A stretch of DNA of 32,665 nt from Candidatus Gottesmanbacteria bacterium GW2011_GWC1_43_10 (GTDB lineage Bacteria; Patescibacteriota; Microgenomatia; UBA10105): NCBI GenBank assembly GCA_000995415.1, contig LCEX01000007.1, forward strand, positions 1 through 32,665. The letters are read 5' to 3'. The stretch's first letter is position 1, and each line of letters opens with the position of its first letter. Under the pieces are notes generated by a model, which searched no databases, was not told the DNA's origin, and saw only the letters and a list, made by a program, of their open reading frames with translations. The position numbers and the translations under genes are program-made. Of the stretch, positions 1 through 8,461 are shown piece by piece.

Positions 1-74
1 AGGAGAACCTATCATCCGGCAATGTTTAAGGCATCTGTCTATTTGGCTTTAATCATTATTCTGGTAAGATATTC

Positions 75-1271
75 CTAGTTTTGAAATGAGTTCATGGGCG
101 TCACAATGTCTAAATCCCCGTCGGCGGTTACTTCATCTGATTGCGTCGGATTCAGGCTAAAGGCTTTGGCTTCTGCCATCTTCGTCGATCCGGCAAGCTT
201 ACGTATTTCATAGTGAGGTTTTACTTCTGAAGGATAAACCCATTTTTTGTTTGAGTACACACGCTCCACGACAACTTCCATTTGTTTTACCGGAGTAGGC
301 GGGTAGAGATCGCGCGCATTCATTTTCAGTGCGGCTGCGATTATCTCCAACTCATTAATGGAGGGAAAAAGCCGTCCGCTTAAAAATTTGTGGATTTTAT
401 TTATACTCAGACCCGTCATTCTGGATAGAACCTCGTCGGTCATAAAACTATCTTGTGTTTTAACTCTAAGTAAATCGCTGAAAGAAGTTTTTTTTGCCGT
501 CAGATCGAGCAATGCGTTGTTGACTTCGTCCGGACGCAATACTGACAATTCTTGTTGAACTGCCGAACCAAGCTTGCCGGAAAAGGTAACAGCCATAATA
601 TAAGCTTCTTTACTTGTGTCGCGAGTCGTAAAAGAATGGGGTACATATGGTGTACCGTAATTTGAATCGCCGGTGTCCATAAACAAGGTGTGTGACCCAC
701 TGTCATCTTTCCAATGTAAATTTACCGGGCCCACATACATGGTAAGCTGATGCATGAAGTGTCCAGTGTTATAAGCAATATCTGGATCGTTTCCGTCTTC
801 TGTCGTTACTTCTCTTAATTCTTTAATCCATTCGGGTCTAAAGGGACCCAAATCGCTCATAGCGGCATCCCTGTATTCGTAGTACGGGGTTGGCATTCCA
901 TTTTTGTCTTTCCGGTCAAAAATTCTGCTGGTGGTTGCCGATTCCTGAGCATGTTTTACGATAACGCCGCCGTCCGTATCATCCCGTACAACTTCCAACG
1001 CAAGTCGAGAGACAGGGTATGTTGCCACCATTTTTTCAATAAGTTGATTTGTTTCGTCCTGAGAAGCTTCGCCCGCCAAAATACTTTTGACCGTTGGTAA
1101 CGGTAACTTAAGCTCCGAAGCTAAAAAATCGGGATGTCTTTTTATATCTCCGGCAACTCTCAACAGCAAACCACCCTGTCTTATTTTATAAGAAGGGTCC
1201 TCTGACTGTCTTGTACCGGGAACTCGTTGTTCTATCATATTTTTACACTGCTGTTTTAGCACGCACCTCAA
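75..1271 (-). CDS. mpnS: HTH-cupin Fe(II) oxygenase of the HEPD/methylphosphonate synthase family; probable methylphosphonate synthase
   Basis: Two HTH-like segments (LASELKLPLPTVKSILAGE; LSRMTGLSINKIHKFLSGRLFPSINELEIIAAAL) and a cupin core NTGHFMHQLTMYVG...GDSNYGTPYVPHSFTTR. It is the last gene of a PEP mutase/Ppd/ADH operon. The listed start is TTG at 1271; an ATG at 1238 (MIEQRV) is an alternative. Confidence 0.8.
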   Translation of the reverse strand: MRCVLKQQCKNMIEQRVPGTRQSEDPSYKIRQGGLLLRVAGDIKRHPDFLASELKLPLPTVKSILAGEASQDETNQLIEKMVATYPVSRLALEVVRDDTDGGVIVKHAQESATTSRIFDRKDKNGMPTPYYEYRDAAMSDLGPFRPEWIKELREVTTEDGNDPDIAYNTGHFMHQLTMYVGPVNLHWKDDSGSHTLFMDTGDSNYGTPYVPHSFTTRDTSKEAYIMAVTFSGKLGSAVQQELSVLRPDEVNNALLDLTAKKTSFSDLLRVKTQDSFMTDEVLSRMTGLSINKIHKFLSGRLFPSINELEIIAAALKMNARDLYPPTPVKQMEVVVERVYSNKKWVYPSEVKPHYEIRKLAGSTKMAEAKAFSLNPTQSDEVTADGDLDIVTPMNSFQN

Positions 1272-2419
1272 TAAATTGCAACCAAGAACCTTTTAAGGCG
1301 CTGTTTATCATATTGTAGCGGAATGTTATTTACCCGATTTGTATAGAAGCTATCTTCAATAATCACATTAATATTTTCTTTTGTAATACCTAAAGCAGAT
1401 AGCTTGATTTTTAATCCAATGCGTATCATGAGTTGTTCTACGACATTTGCTCCCAGTGCCGGGGTGTGTGCGTTCAATGCTGAAAGAAGATGTTTTTGCC
1501 TATTTTTAGGCAACGCTGGAATTATGCCCCGCATAAAGCTTGGAAGCGTTACTGACGTAGCTTGTCCGTGTGTAACACCCCAGCGCGCGGTTAATGGATA
1601 AGAAACAGCATGACAGATTGTTGTTTGAGTATTGGAAAATGCGAGCCCCTGCATGAACGATCCCCATGCCATACGATCCCTGATTTTTTTTGTAGGATTA
1701 CGTACTGCATTTTCTAAGTTTGTACGTATTACGCTAATTGCCTCCAAAGCATATATATCAGATTGTCTATTGTGGTGTTTGTTCCAATAAGCTTCAATCG
1801 CCTGACACAATGCGTCCATACCGCTGGTTGCAGTATCTTTCTGGTTTAACGAATCGGTCAAATGAGAATCGACAATCGCAATGGCGGGGAACATGAAGCC
1901 CTTAGAATATAGAGAGTACTTTCTTTTATTATCTCCCCAAACGGTCGCCCATGGAGTAACTTCAGTTCCTGTTCCGGCAGTAGTGGGTATAGCAATATAT
2001 AGGAGCCCCTTCGCAGTTATTTTTTTTGATTTGGATACTAAATACTCCTCGATGAGTCCTTTGTGTGTGGTTAAAATAGCTGCACATTTCGCGGTATCCA
2101 ATACAGAACCCCCTCCGATTGCGATGATTGCTTCGTATCGATACTTTCTGCAATATGTAACGATCCTGTTAATGGTACTAAAATCGCTCCTTTTGATTTT
2201 TTCGTTGTAAACATCGATCGGTGTTTCTTTCAAATTCGAAATGACTTGACGGTAATCATCAGATTTTTTAAAATGTTCTCCGCAGACAAGAAGGGCAGAA
2301 TGAATACTTTTTTCAACTATTATATTCCCCAACAGTTGCAAGCTATTCCGACCAAAATATGCTTTTGTGGGCATTGAATACCGTTTAGTCTTTTTAGGCT
2401 CGAAAGTTTTAGCTTTCAT
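1268..2419 (-). CDS. Iron-containing alcohol dehydrogenase, probable phosphonoacetaldehyde reductase (PhpC-like)
   Basis: Fe-ADH motifs GGGSVLDTAK, TTAGTGTEVTPWATVW, MDALCQAIEAYW, CHAVSYPLTARWGVTHGQA; located between Ppd and the cupin oxygenase. Confidence 0.85.
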   Translation of the reverse strand: MKAKTFEPKKTKRYSMPTKAYFGRNSLQLLGNIIVEKSIHSALLVCGEHFKKSDDYRQVISNLKETPIDVYNEKIKRSDFSTINRIVTYCRKYRYEAIIAIGGGSVLDTAKCAAILTTHKGLIEEYLVSKSKKITAKGLLYIAIPTTAGTGTEVTPWATVWGDNKRKYSLYSKGFMFPAIAIVDSHLTDSLNQKDTATSGMDALCQAIEAYWNKHHNRQSDIYALEAISVIRTNLENAVRNPTKKIRDRMAWGSFMQGLAFSNTQTTICHAVSYPLTARWGVTHGQATSVTLPSFMRGIIPALPKNRQKHLLSALNAHTPALGANVVEQLMIRIGLKIKLSALGITKENINVIIEDSFYTNRVNNIPLQYDKQRLKRFLVAIY

Positions 2420-2438
2420 GTGTCGCGCATTGTTGAGG

Positions 2439-3530
2439 TTAAAAATTCTCCATAAAACGGCTTTTTATTTGAGGACACGTATAGGCATCAGAAACCCTCT
2501 TAGCCACTTTATCATCAAATCTTACCTTAATATGAACAAAAACAGCACCATCATAGTTAGACAAGATCGATAAAAATAACGACAATTCTTTCAAAGTTGT
2601 AGCTTGATAAAAATTGTGGAATCTAAAAGCTTTCGCTAAATATGAGAAGTCGATATTCCTTGAGATGCTTGGTTGCCCGCCGGTGCTTTCATAGCTTTCA
2701 TTATCGAAAACAGTATACAAAATATTTTTATGAACTGCCGGATTAAATGAGGCTAATCCTCCAAGATGCATTAATAATGATCCATCTCCGTCAAAAACCA
2801 CAACGCGTTTATTTGTATTCGGGGCTAACCCTAATGCGATGGAAAAAATGTGTCCCATTGATCCGACCGTATAAAAATCCGGTGTATCTTTGATGGAAAA
2901 TGAATCACGGGTCGCGTATCCCGTGGTGGAAAGAAAAATCGCGCTTTTGAACAACTTTTCCTTGATCATCTTCATCGCTTCATATCTACTCATCTCATAC
3001 TTTGCATCAGTCAATTCGGAACCTACGAACGGTGTAAATGTATTTTTCCTAACAATAAGCGCAACCGGATTTTTTGTAATCCTCGCCTTTTGGGAAAGCT
3101 GTCTAATCTGTTGCACATACTCGGCGTCAGATATGATTTTATACGGAATGTTAAAAGTTTTGAGTATTTTTTCCATATTTTCCCCGACGATATCGTGTTC
3201 AGGAGCATCATGCCCTTTACCCCCCTCACCTCTCCAGGAAATAATGTAAAAGATCGGAATATTATAAACCTGATTCAGAGAAGTAAGCGCGTTAAGCGTA
3301 TTCATAAACCCAGAATTTTGTATTGCAACAATTGGAATAGTTCCTGAGGATAAATATTTGCCGGACGCAATACCTACAGCTAACGCTTCATTCGTAGGAT
3401 TAATTATTTCACACGCTTTACTGTTCCGGACATAATTCAAAAAATCTTTGAAATACGAACACGGTATCTCAACCAAGGGGCCGAGTTTATTGTGCATGAG
3501 AGCTTGTGTGAAATCCTTTGGATGAATCAT
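2439..3530 (-). CDS. Phosphonopyruvate decarboxylase (TPP-dependent)
   Basis: TPP-binding motif FDGDGSLLMHLGGLASFNP...NILYTVFDNESYESTGGQPS, typical of Ppd; its ATG overlaps the end of the PEP mutase gene by 4 nt. Confidence 0.88.
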   Translation of the reverse strand: MIHPKDFTQALMHNKLGPLVEIPCSYFKDFLNYVRNSKACEIINPTNEALAVGIASGKYLSSGTIPIVAIQNSGFMNTLNALTSLNQVYNIPIFYIISWRGEGGKGHDAPEHDIVGENMEKILKTFNIPYKIISDAEYVQQIRQLSQKARITKNPVALIVRKNTFTPFVGSELTDAKYEMSRYEAMKMIKEKLFKSAIFLSTTGYATRDSFSIKDTPDFYTVGSMGHIFSIALGLAPNTNKRVVVFDGDGSLLMHLGGLASFNPAVHKNILYTVFDNESYESTGGQPSISRNIDFSYLAKAFRFHNFYQATTLKELSLFLSILSNYDGAVFVHIKVRFDDKVAKRVSDAYTCPQIKSRFMENF

Positions 3531-4480
3531 GTCTGTTTAGATTTGTCGTGTTGTTCATTTTCTTTTTGTGTAATTGCCAGTAATCCCGTCACTTCAAAGA
3601 GACTAGCAACTGGACCGCATACCACGTTTACTTCAAAAGATCGGTCATTAAGCAGAATGATTTCGCACGTTTTTTCCATCGCCGTATATGCAGATCGCAA
3701 CATATGATTTGCATATATAATGACCTGGAAACCGGCCTTAGCAAGTTCATCTGCGGTAATCGTGTTGTATGTTGTCGGTGCACAAACGAGCACTTTATTC
3801 TTTATCAACTTTTTAGGAAGCTGATAATATTTTTTGGCAAACTCTAATATTTCTGACGGGGTAGAGGATTTAGAATGTATCATTATTCCGTCCGCTCCGG
3901 CTGACAAAAATATCTTTGCTCTTCTGAGAGCATCAGCAACCGTTTCACCTGCTATCAAGCTTTCAAGCCGGGCCACAATCATAAAAGCCCTTTTTTGCTT
4001 CACTTGTACGCCTCTTCGTATTTTTTCAGCAAAGATATTCTGATCCTCAAGGCTTTGTTTTGTATCAACCAAACTATTCCGTTTAGGAAAAACTTTATCT
4101 TCTATAATGACCATGGAGACGCCTGCCCTTATAAGCCGCTTCACCAAATATTCAAAATGATTTACATCGCCACCGGTATCACCGTCAACGATCATTGGTT
4201 TGCCCGTTACTTCTAAAATTTGATTAATCGTATCTAGTCGAGAATCATGACTGACTACTTCAATATCCGGCAAACCCTTCGAAGCAGAATCTGTAAGACT
4301 ACTTTCCCAAAGCCCATCAAATGAAAGCGTGCGGCCTTTTTCTACTAATTGGAAGTTGTCTACAATCAAAGCACTTAATCCATTATGTACTTCCAAAACT
4401 TTAACGAATCCCCTTTTACGAATTAATTCTTTTAAGAGGGATACTCTTTTTTCGTTGTGAACAAACGTCTTAGAAAACAT
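3527..4480 (-). CDS. pepM: Phosphoenolpyruvate mutase (PepM)
   Basis: IVDGDTGGDVNHFEYLVKRL and the diagnostic EDKVFPKRNSL (EDK-X5-NS). Start moved from the TTG at 4513 to the ATG at 4480 (MFSKTFVHNEK), which fits the upstream promoter. Confidence 0.92.
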   Translation of the reverse strand: MFSKTFVHNEKRVSLLKELIRKRGFVKVLEVHNGLSALIVDNFQLVEKGRTLSFDGLWESSLTDSASKGLPDIEVVSHDSRLDTINQILEVTGKPMIVDGDTGGDVNHFEYLVKRLIRAGVSMVIIEDKVFPKRNSLVDTKQSLEDQNIFAEKIRRGVQVKQKRAFMIVARLESLIAGETVADALRRAKIFLSAGADGIMIHSKSSTPSEILEFAKKYYQLPKKLIKNKVLVCAPTTYNTITADELAKAGFQVIIYANHMLRSAYTAMEKTCEIILLNDRSFEVNVVCGPVASLFEVTGLLAITQKENEQHDKSKQT

Positions 4481-4514
4481 GATCCTAACCTCAAGTATTT
4501 GATCCAAACACAAT

Positions 4515-4550
4515 AAGATGTATTATAAGAACAAAGATGTCAAAATACAA
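4515..4550 (-). promoter_or_regulatory. Sigma70-like promoter for the phosphonate operon
   Basis: On the minus strand: TTGTAT, 17 nt spacer, TATAAT (the -10 is 4522-4527). Predicted transcription start is just upstream of the revised pepM ATG. Confidence 0.55.
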
Positions 4551-4576
4551 GTTTAACCCGTAATGACTGGACATTT

Positions 4577-5347
4577 ATGAAAATACGAACAATGCAGTGG
4601 AATATTGGGGGTGCAAAAATCAGAAAATATTTTAATGATCCCACGGATACCTACCTATATGTATACGAAGGATTTGATTACGTGCAGAATATTCTCGCAT
4701 CGTCTCATTCTGACATAATCTCGCTTCAAGAGGTACACACAAGCACAAAAAACAACCAAGCACAGGATCTAGCAAAATATCTTCAATTTCCTTTTTGGGT
4801 CAGCGATACCTATAGTAGGTCGCATATTAAATCAAACCAGTATCTTTCCACTGCGATACTTTCTAAATTTCCTCTTTCTCATCATGTTTTTGACCTATTC
4901 TATAATCCAAAATACAAGGATATCGGGCCTAAAGGGGAAGAATGGACAAGTCATGATAAAGGGATAAGCCGTGCAATCGCGACGCTCCAAAAAGGAAAGA
5001 AATTGGAAATCCAAACGCTCCACCTCACCCCTTTTCATAGATTTCACATAGATCCGCTCGGAGAGGAAGCAAAAAAGGTAAGATTGGACGTTGAGGCAAA
5101 AATAAAGAATGATTGCCCAAAATTACTTCTGCAAGGCGATTTTAATATCGATACACCAAGTCTCCGGCCTTTTTTACCGAAGCTTTTTGCAGACAAAATG
5201 AAACAGGTCATCCTCAAAACTCCAACCACACCCAAAGGCAAATGGTATGATCATATTCTCTACAAGGGATTCCATCACCTTCAATCTTATGTTATCACTG
5301 ACGTACTCACGGACCATTTCCCAATCTATTCGGAGTTCGAAGTTTAG
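4577..5347 (+). CDS. Endonuclease/exonuclease/phosphatase (EEP) family protein
   Basis: MQWNIGG, ISLQEVH, LLQGDFNID and C-terminal DHFPIYSEF motifs of the EEP fold. Confidence 0.8.
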   Translation: MKIRTMQWNIGGAKIRKYFNDPTDTYLYVYEGFDYVQNILASSHSDIISLQEVHTSTKNNQAQDLAKYLQFPFWVSDTYSRSHIKSNQYLSTAILSKFPLSHHVFDLFYNPKYKDIGPKGEEWTSHDKGISRAIATLQKGKKLEIQTLHLTPFHRFHIDPLGEEAKKVRLDVEAKIKNDCPKLLLQGDFNIDTPSLRPFLPKLFADKMKQVILKTPTTPKGKWYDHILYKGFHHLQSYVITDVLTDHFPIYSEFEV

Positions 5348-6306
5348 TAAACTTGGATATCCATTGTACGTTGTGCAAGTTCAATCATTTGCGGGGAAAA
5401 GAGAAACATTCTGTCGCTACAATTAATAAATTTCAGTTGATTTGGATCTAAAGCGCGTTTTCTTTCTATTTCAAATCTCTGTTTCAGGTGTTTTTTAAAG
5501 TGGTCGATTGAGGCTGTTATTGATCCGTCAGCATCATATTCTACGTTAAAATTAGGAATGATATGATTATGATGTTGCCCTGTATAGAGATGACCATTTG
5601 ATATGATGGTGGCCGGTAAATTTACGATGGCTCCTCCCTCTTGTGGATATTCTTCCGTCAAACGAAATTCACACGGCTCATGTAAAAAGTTATATCTAGG
5701 AAATACCATGTTCAAGTATGTGCTGGAATATGGCCCTTGTTTATAATCCCGTACTATTGCGACTGCATCCTTATCGCCAAAAATAATATCTCCGAGCTCC
5801 GTATCAAACTCTCTTATAAACGTTCCCTTTGGAAATATTTTTATGCTTGCTAGGTAGTCATCAATTGAAGATTTTAAACTAATCATATCAGCCTTTCCCT
5901 CAGCACACAGTTTTTGAAAAACGCGAGAGCGCAATGCAAAATCATCACATGCAGATCGGCAAAAACCTTTGTCTTCCCCTATTAAGTGCTGTCCATGATC
6001 CTCTTGGAAAAATTCTTGAGCAACAATAAAAAAGATATCTAAGTCAGAAGGATCAGGCTCTCCACGAATATTATAGAAGGGGCCGTATGATATGGATCCA
6101 CCTAAGATAACCCCAGTTACGCTTGGAGGTAAATTTTTGACTAATTTTTCAAAAAAAAGTAATCGTTTTGCATATAAATCAAAAGCAAATCTTCCGAAGA
6201 TATACTCTCTTGTTTGACCAGTCGATAGGTCTTCGCGGGCATTCTGCGTAAGCCGTTGCAATAGTCGATTCGGATTGTAAATGCGTTCTATTTCTGTTAT
6301 TTTCAT
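5344..6306 (-). CDS. Nucleotidyltransferase-fold (pol beta type) protein
   Basis: VILGGSISYG...GEPDPSDLDIFFIV matches the GG/S-X-DxD pattern of the NTP_transf_2 superfamily. Confidence 0.6.
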   Translation of the reverse strand: MKITEIERIYNPNRLLQRLTQNAREDLSTGQTREYIFGRFAFDLYAKRLLFFEKLVKNLPPSVTGVILGGSISYGPFYNIRGEPDPSDLDIFFIVAQEFFQEDHGQHLIGEDKGFCRSACDDFALRSRVFQKLCAEGKADMISLKSSIDDYLASIKIFPKGTFIREFDTELGDIIFGDKDAVAIVRDYKQGPYSSTYLNMVFPRYNFLHEPCEFRLTEEYPQEGGAIVNLPATIISNGHLYTGQHHNHIIPNFNVEYDADGSITASIDHFKKHLKQRFEIERKRALDPNQLKFINCSDRMFLFSPQMIELAQRTMDIQVY

Positions 6307-6469
6307 ATACCAAAAGAGTATCTTAATCTCACTTTCTCAAACAATCAAATTTAGTAGTTGTACATGAACGAGCGGCTATCCTAGGGTTTTTAACCCTCGG
6401 CTGCAAAGCTCTTTTCGACAATGTTAGCATTAACAAAGATACCAAGGACTTTTAGCCATCGAAGATTCA

Positions 6470-6844
6470 TTGAGTTATATGGCCAAAGTAAAATTCAAAT
6501 TCAAACGGGATAAATATCGGAAGGCAAGAGGCGGATACTCTAAATTCCTGGATATTTATTGCAGTAATTGCAAACAATATCTTCTCTTGTATCAAAAAGA
6601 TGGACCTGGCCCGTTAAAAAGACTGTACTTTGACCGTATTTTTGCTCCCAAATACCTGGCAGACTTACAAAATCTAAACTCAATTAAAGAAATAAAAAGA
6701 CTTGAGTGTCATCGTTGTCAGCAATTCATTGGAATGCCCATTATTTATCAAAAAGAAAACCGGAAATCATTTCATCTTGAGCAAGGAGCGTTTATAAAAA
6801 AAGTCGGCAAAGGCGTTTATCCTCCTGAAAATGCATCTTTGTAG
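6470..6844 (+). CDS. Small zinc-ribbon protein of unknown function
   Basis: Two CxxC pairs (CSNC; CHRC) in a 124 aa basic protein. Confidence 0.55.
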   Translation: MSYMAKVKFKFKRDKYRKARGGYSKFLDIYCSNCKQYLLLYQKDGPGPLKRLYFDRIFAPKYLADLQNLNSIKEIKRLECHRCQQFIGMPIIYQKENRKSFHLEQGAFIKKVGKGVYPPENASL

Positions 6845-6846
6845 CT

Positions 6847-6890
6847 AAGGGCTCGTTCGTCCCGATTTAATCGGGACGATTACGGCCCTT
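6847..6890. terminator. Hairpin between convergent genes, possible bidirectional terminator
   Basis: Perfect 9 bp stem CGTCCCGAT-TTA-ATCGGGACG (6858-6878) inside an outer AAGGGC/GCCCTT pair; lies between the zinc-ribbon gene and the histidine kinase. No clear U-tract. Confidence 0.45.
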
Positions 6891-6946
6891 TGTGCCGCAT
6901 CTTTCAATATTATAGCGATCACGTTGTTAACGGATGCGGCCTAAAG

Positions 6947-8401
6947 TCAAGCAGACACCACCGGTAAGGAAAAGAAGAACGTGCTCCCCTGGCCGACGGT
7001 AGATTCGAGCCAGATTTTCCCTTTGAGGCCTTCAATGATTTGCTTGCTGATATAGAGCCCCAAACCCGTTCCCCCGACTTGTTTGGTGTAGCTACCCACC
7101 TGCGAAAATTTCTTAAACAGTAAGTCCTGGTCTTCTTTGGATATCCCGTGCCCGGTATCAGCTACCGAAACCACGATCATATTGTCTTTGCGGCTGGCTT
7201 TGATCGTGATTCCGCCTTCGTGGGTAAATTTAAGCGCATTCCCAATCAGATTTATCAGCACCTCTTTGACTTTATCGATATCGGCAAATACCGGCACCAG
7301 TTCACCGTCTGTTTCATATTTGAGATAAAGATTTTTCTCTTTGGCTGCCATCTGCAAATTATTAATCACTTCACTTATCAATTTGTCCATCCCGACTTTG
7401 ACCACGGTAAAGGTGAACCTGCCGGCTTCAATCCGGGAAATATTCAGTAAGTTATTGACGAGTCTGATCAGGCGGTCGTTTTCGTTGTAGGCCGCGGTCA
7501 AAAAGTCGCGCGACTCCTTACTTACCTCCCCGGCATATCCTTCCAGGATAGTCGAAATTGAGCCTTTGATCGCCGTCATCGGCGTCCTCAGTTCATGCGA
7601 AGCCAACGACACAAACTCGTCTTTCAACTTGTCAAGCTCCTGAAGTTTTTCATTAGCACTTTGCAACTCCGTATTTATTTGGCTTAATTTCTGATGTAAC
7701 TGCGCCCTGTCCAAAGCGATTGTCACCACATCAATCAGTTCCTCAAGCGTTTCTTTTTCTGCCCGTGACAGATCATCTACCCGTTTACCCAGTCCGATAG
7801 TCAACGCTCCGATCGCTTTTTCTCCCAATATCAGTGGGTAGACAATGAGCGTTTTTACTTTAATGATTTTGTCAATTTCATCAGCTACCTCTTGTACAGC
7901 AAAAGGCACTAATATATCCAGGATATTGCCGGTGATTTTGCGCTCCTTATCTTTGATGGCATCAATAATCAAGTTGGAGGTATCGTCAAGCGCCACTATC
8001 AACTCTGAAAATGATTTACCCATGAGTTCAATGGCTTGGAGAATATCAGGAGATTGGGTGATAGCCAGCGGACGCAGTACCTTTTCCTGGTAGTCAACCA
8101 CGTTGATCAAAACTGCATTGAAATTGAGTTCTTTTGCCACCGTATCAACTATCCGCTGGGCGATCTCACCCACATCGAATGATGTCATGGTGATGGCATA
8201 AAGGGTCCGCAAGACTGACAAGGTTTTATTACGGATCGCGAGTTCAAAGTTCTGTTTATACATCTCCTCGGTGACTTTTTTGTATGAAGCCTCATCGTGG
8301 ATTGACAAAACGCTATCGTCACCACTTTGTAGGGATTGGTTTCCAGAATTACTTACAGGCTTATTCGAAGAACCATAGTAGACCAAATTCTGTGCAGGCA
8401 T
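6947..8401 (-). CDS. GAF-domain sensor histidine kinase, no obvious transmembrane segment
   Basis: H-box SLASHELRTPMTAIKG, N-box NLIGNALKFTHEGG, DTGHGISKED, GGTGLGLYISKQIIE; GAF-like N-terminal half. Start placed at ATG 8401 (MPAQNLVYYG), which avoids overlap with the divergent gene. Confidence 0.92.
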   Translation of the reverse strand: MPAQNLVYYGSSNKPVSNSGNQSLQSGDDSVLSIHDEASYKKVTEEMYKQNFELAIRNKTLSVLRTLYAITMTSFDVGEIAQRIVDTVAKELNFNAVLINVVDYQEKVLRPLAITQSPDILQAIELMGKSFSELIVALDDTSNLIIDAIKDKERKITGNILDILVPFAVQEVADEIDKIIKVKTLIVYPLILGEKAIGALTIGLGKRVDDLSRAEKETLEELIDVVTIALDRAQLHQKLSQINTELQSANEKLQELDKLKDEFVSLASHELRTPMTAIKGSISTILEGYAGEVSKESRDFLTAAYNENDRLIRLVNNLLNISRIEAGRFTFTVVKVGMDKLISEVINNLQMAAKEKNLYLKYETDGELVPVFADIDKVKEVLINLIGNALKFTHEGGITIKASRKDNMIVVSVADTGHGISKEDQDLLFKKFSQVGSYTKQVGGTGLGLYISKQIIEGLKGKIWLESTVGQGSTFFFSLPVVSA

Positions 8402-8461
8402 ACTCCTTATTATAAAGGTTTTACAGGAATTCTGATATAATCTTTTGGGAAGAAACAAACC

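Noticed and set aside
358-706. Small ORFs on both strands inside the oxygenase gene
   Set aside because: They overlap a well-supported CDS and have no recognisable motif; likewise most other short overlapping ORFs in the track.
5344-6306. Calling the nucleotidyltransferase a phosphonate cytidylyltransferase (PntC)
   Set aside because: Motifs are pol-beta type, not the MobA-like NTP transferase pattern; only position suggests a link.
6361-6860. Inverted GAACGAGC / GCTCGTTC flanking the small zinc-ribbon gene, as a mobile unit
   Set aside because: Only 8 nt, no transposase and no target duplication seen; chance is plausible.
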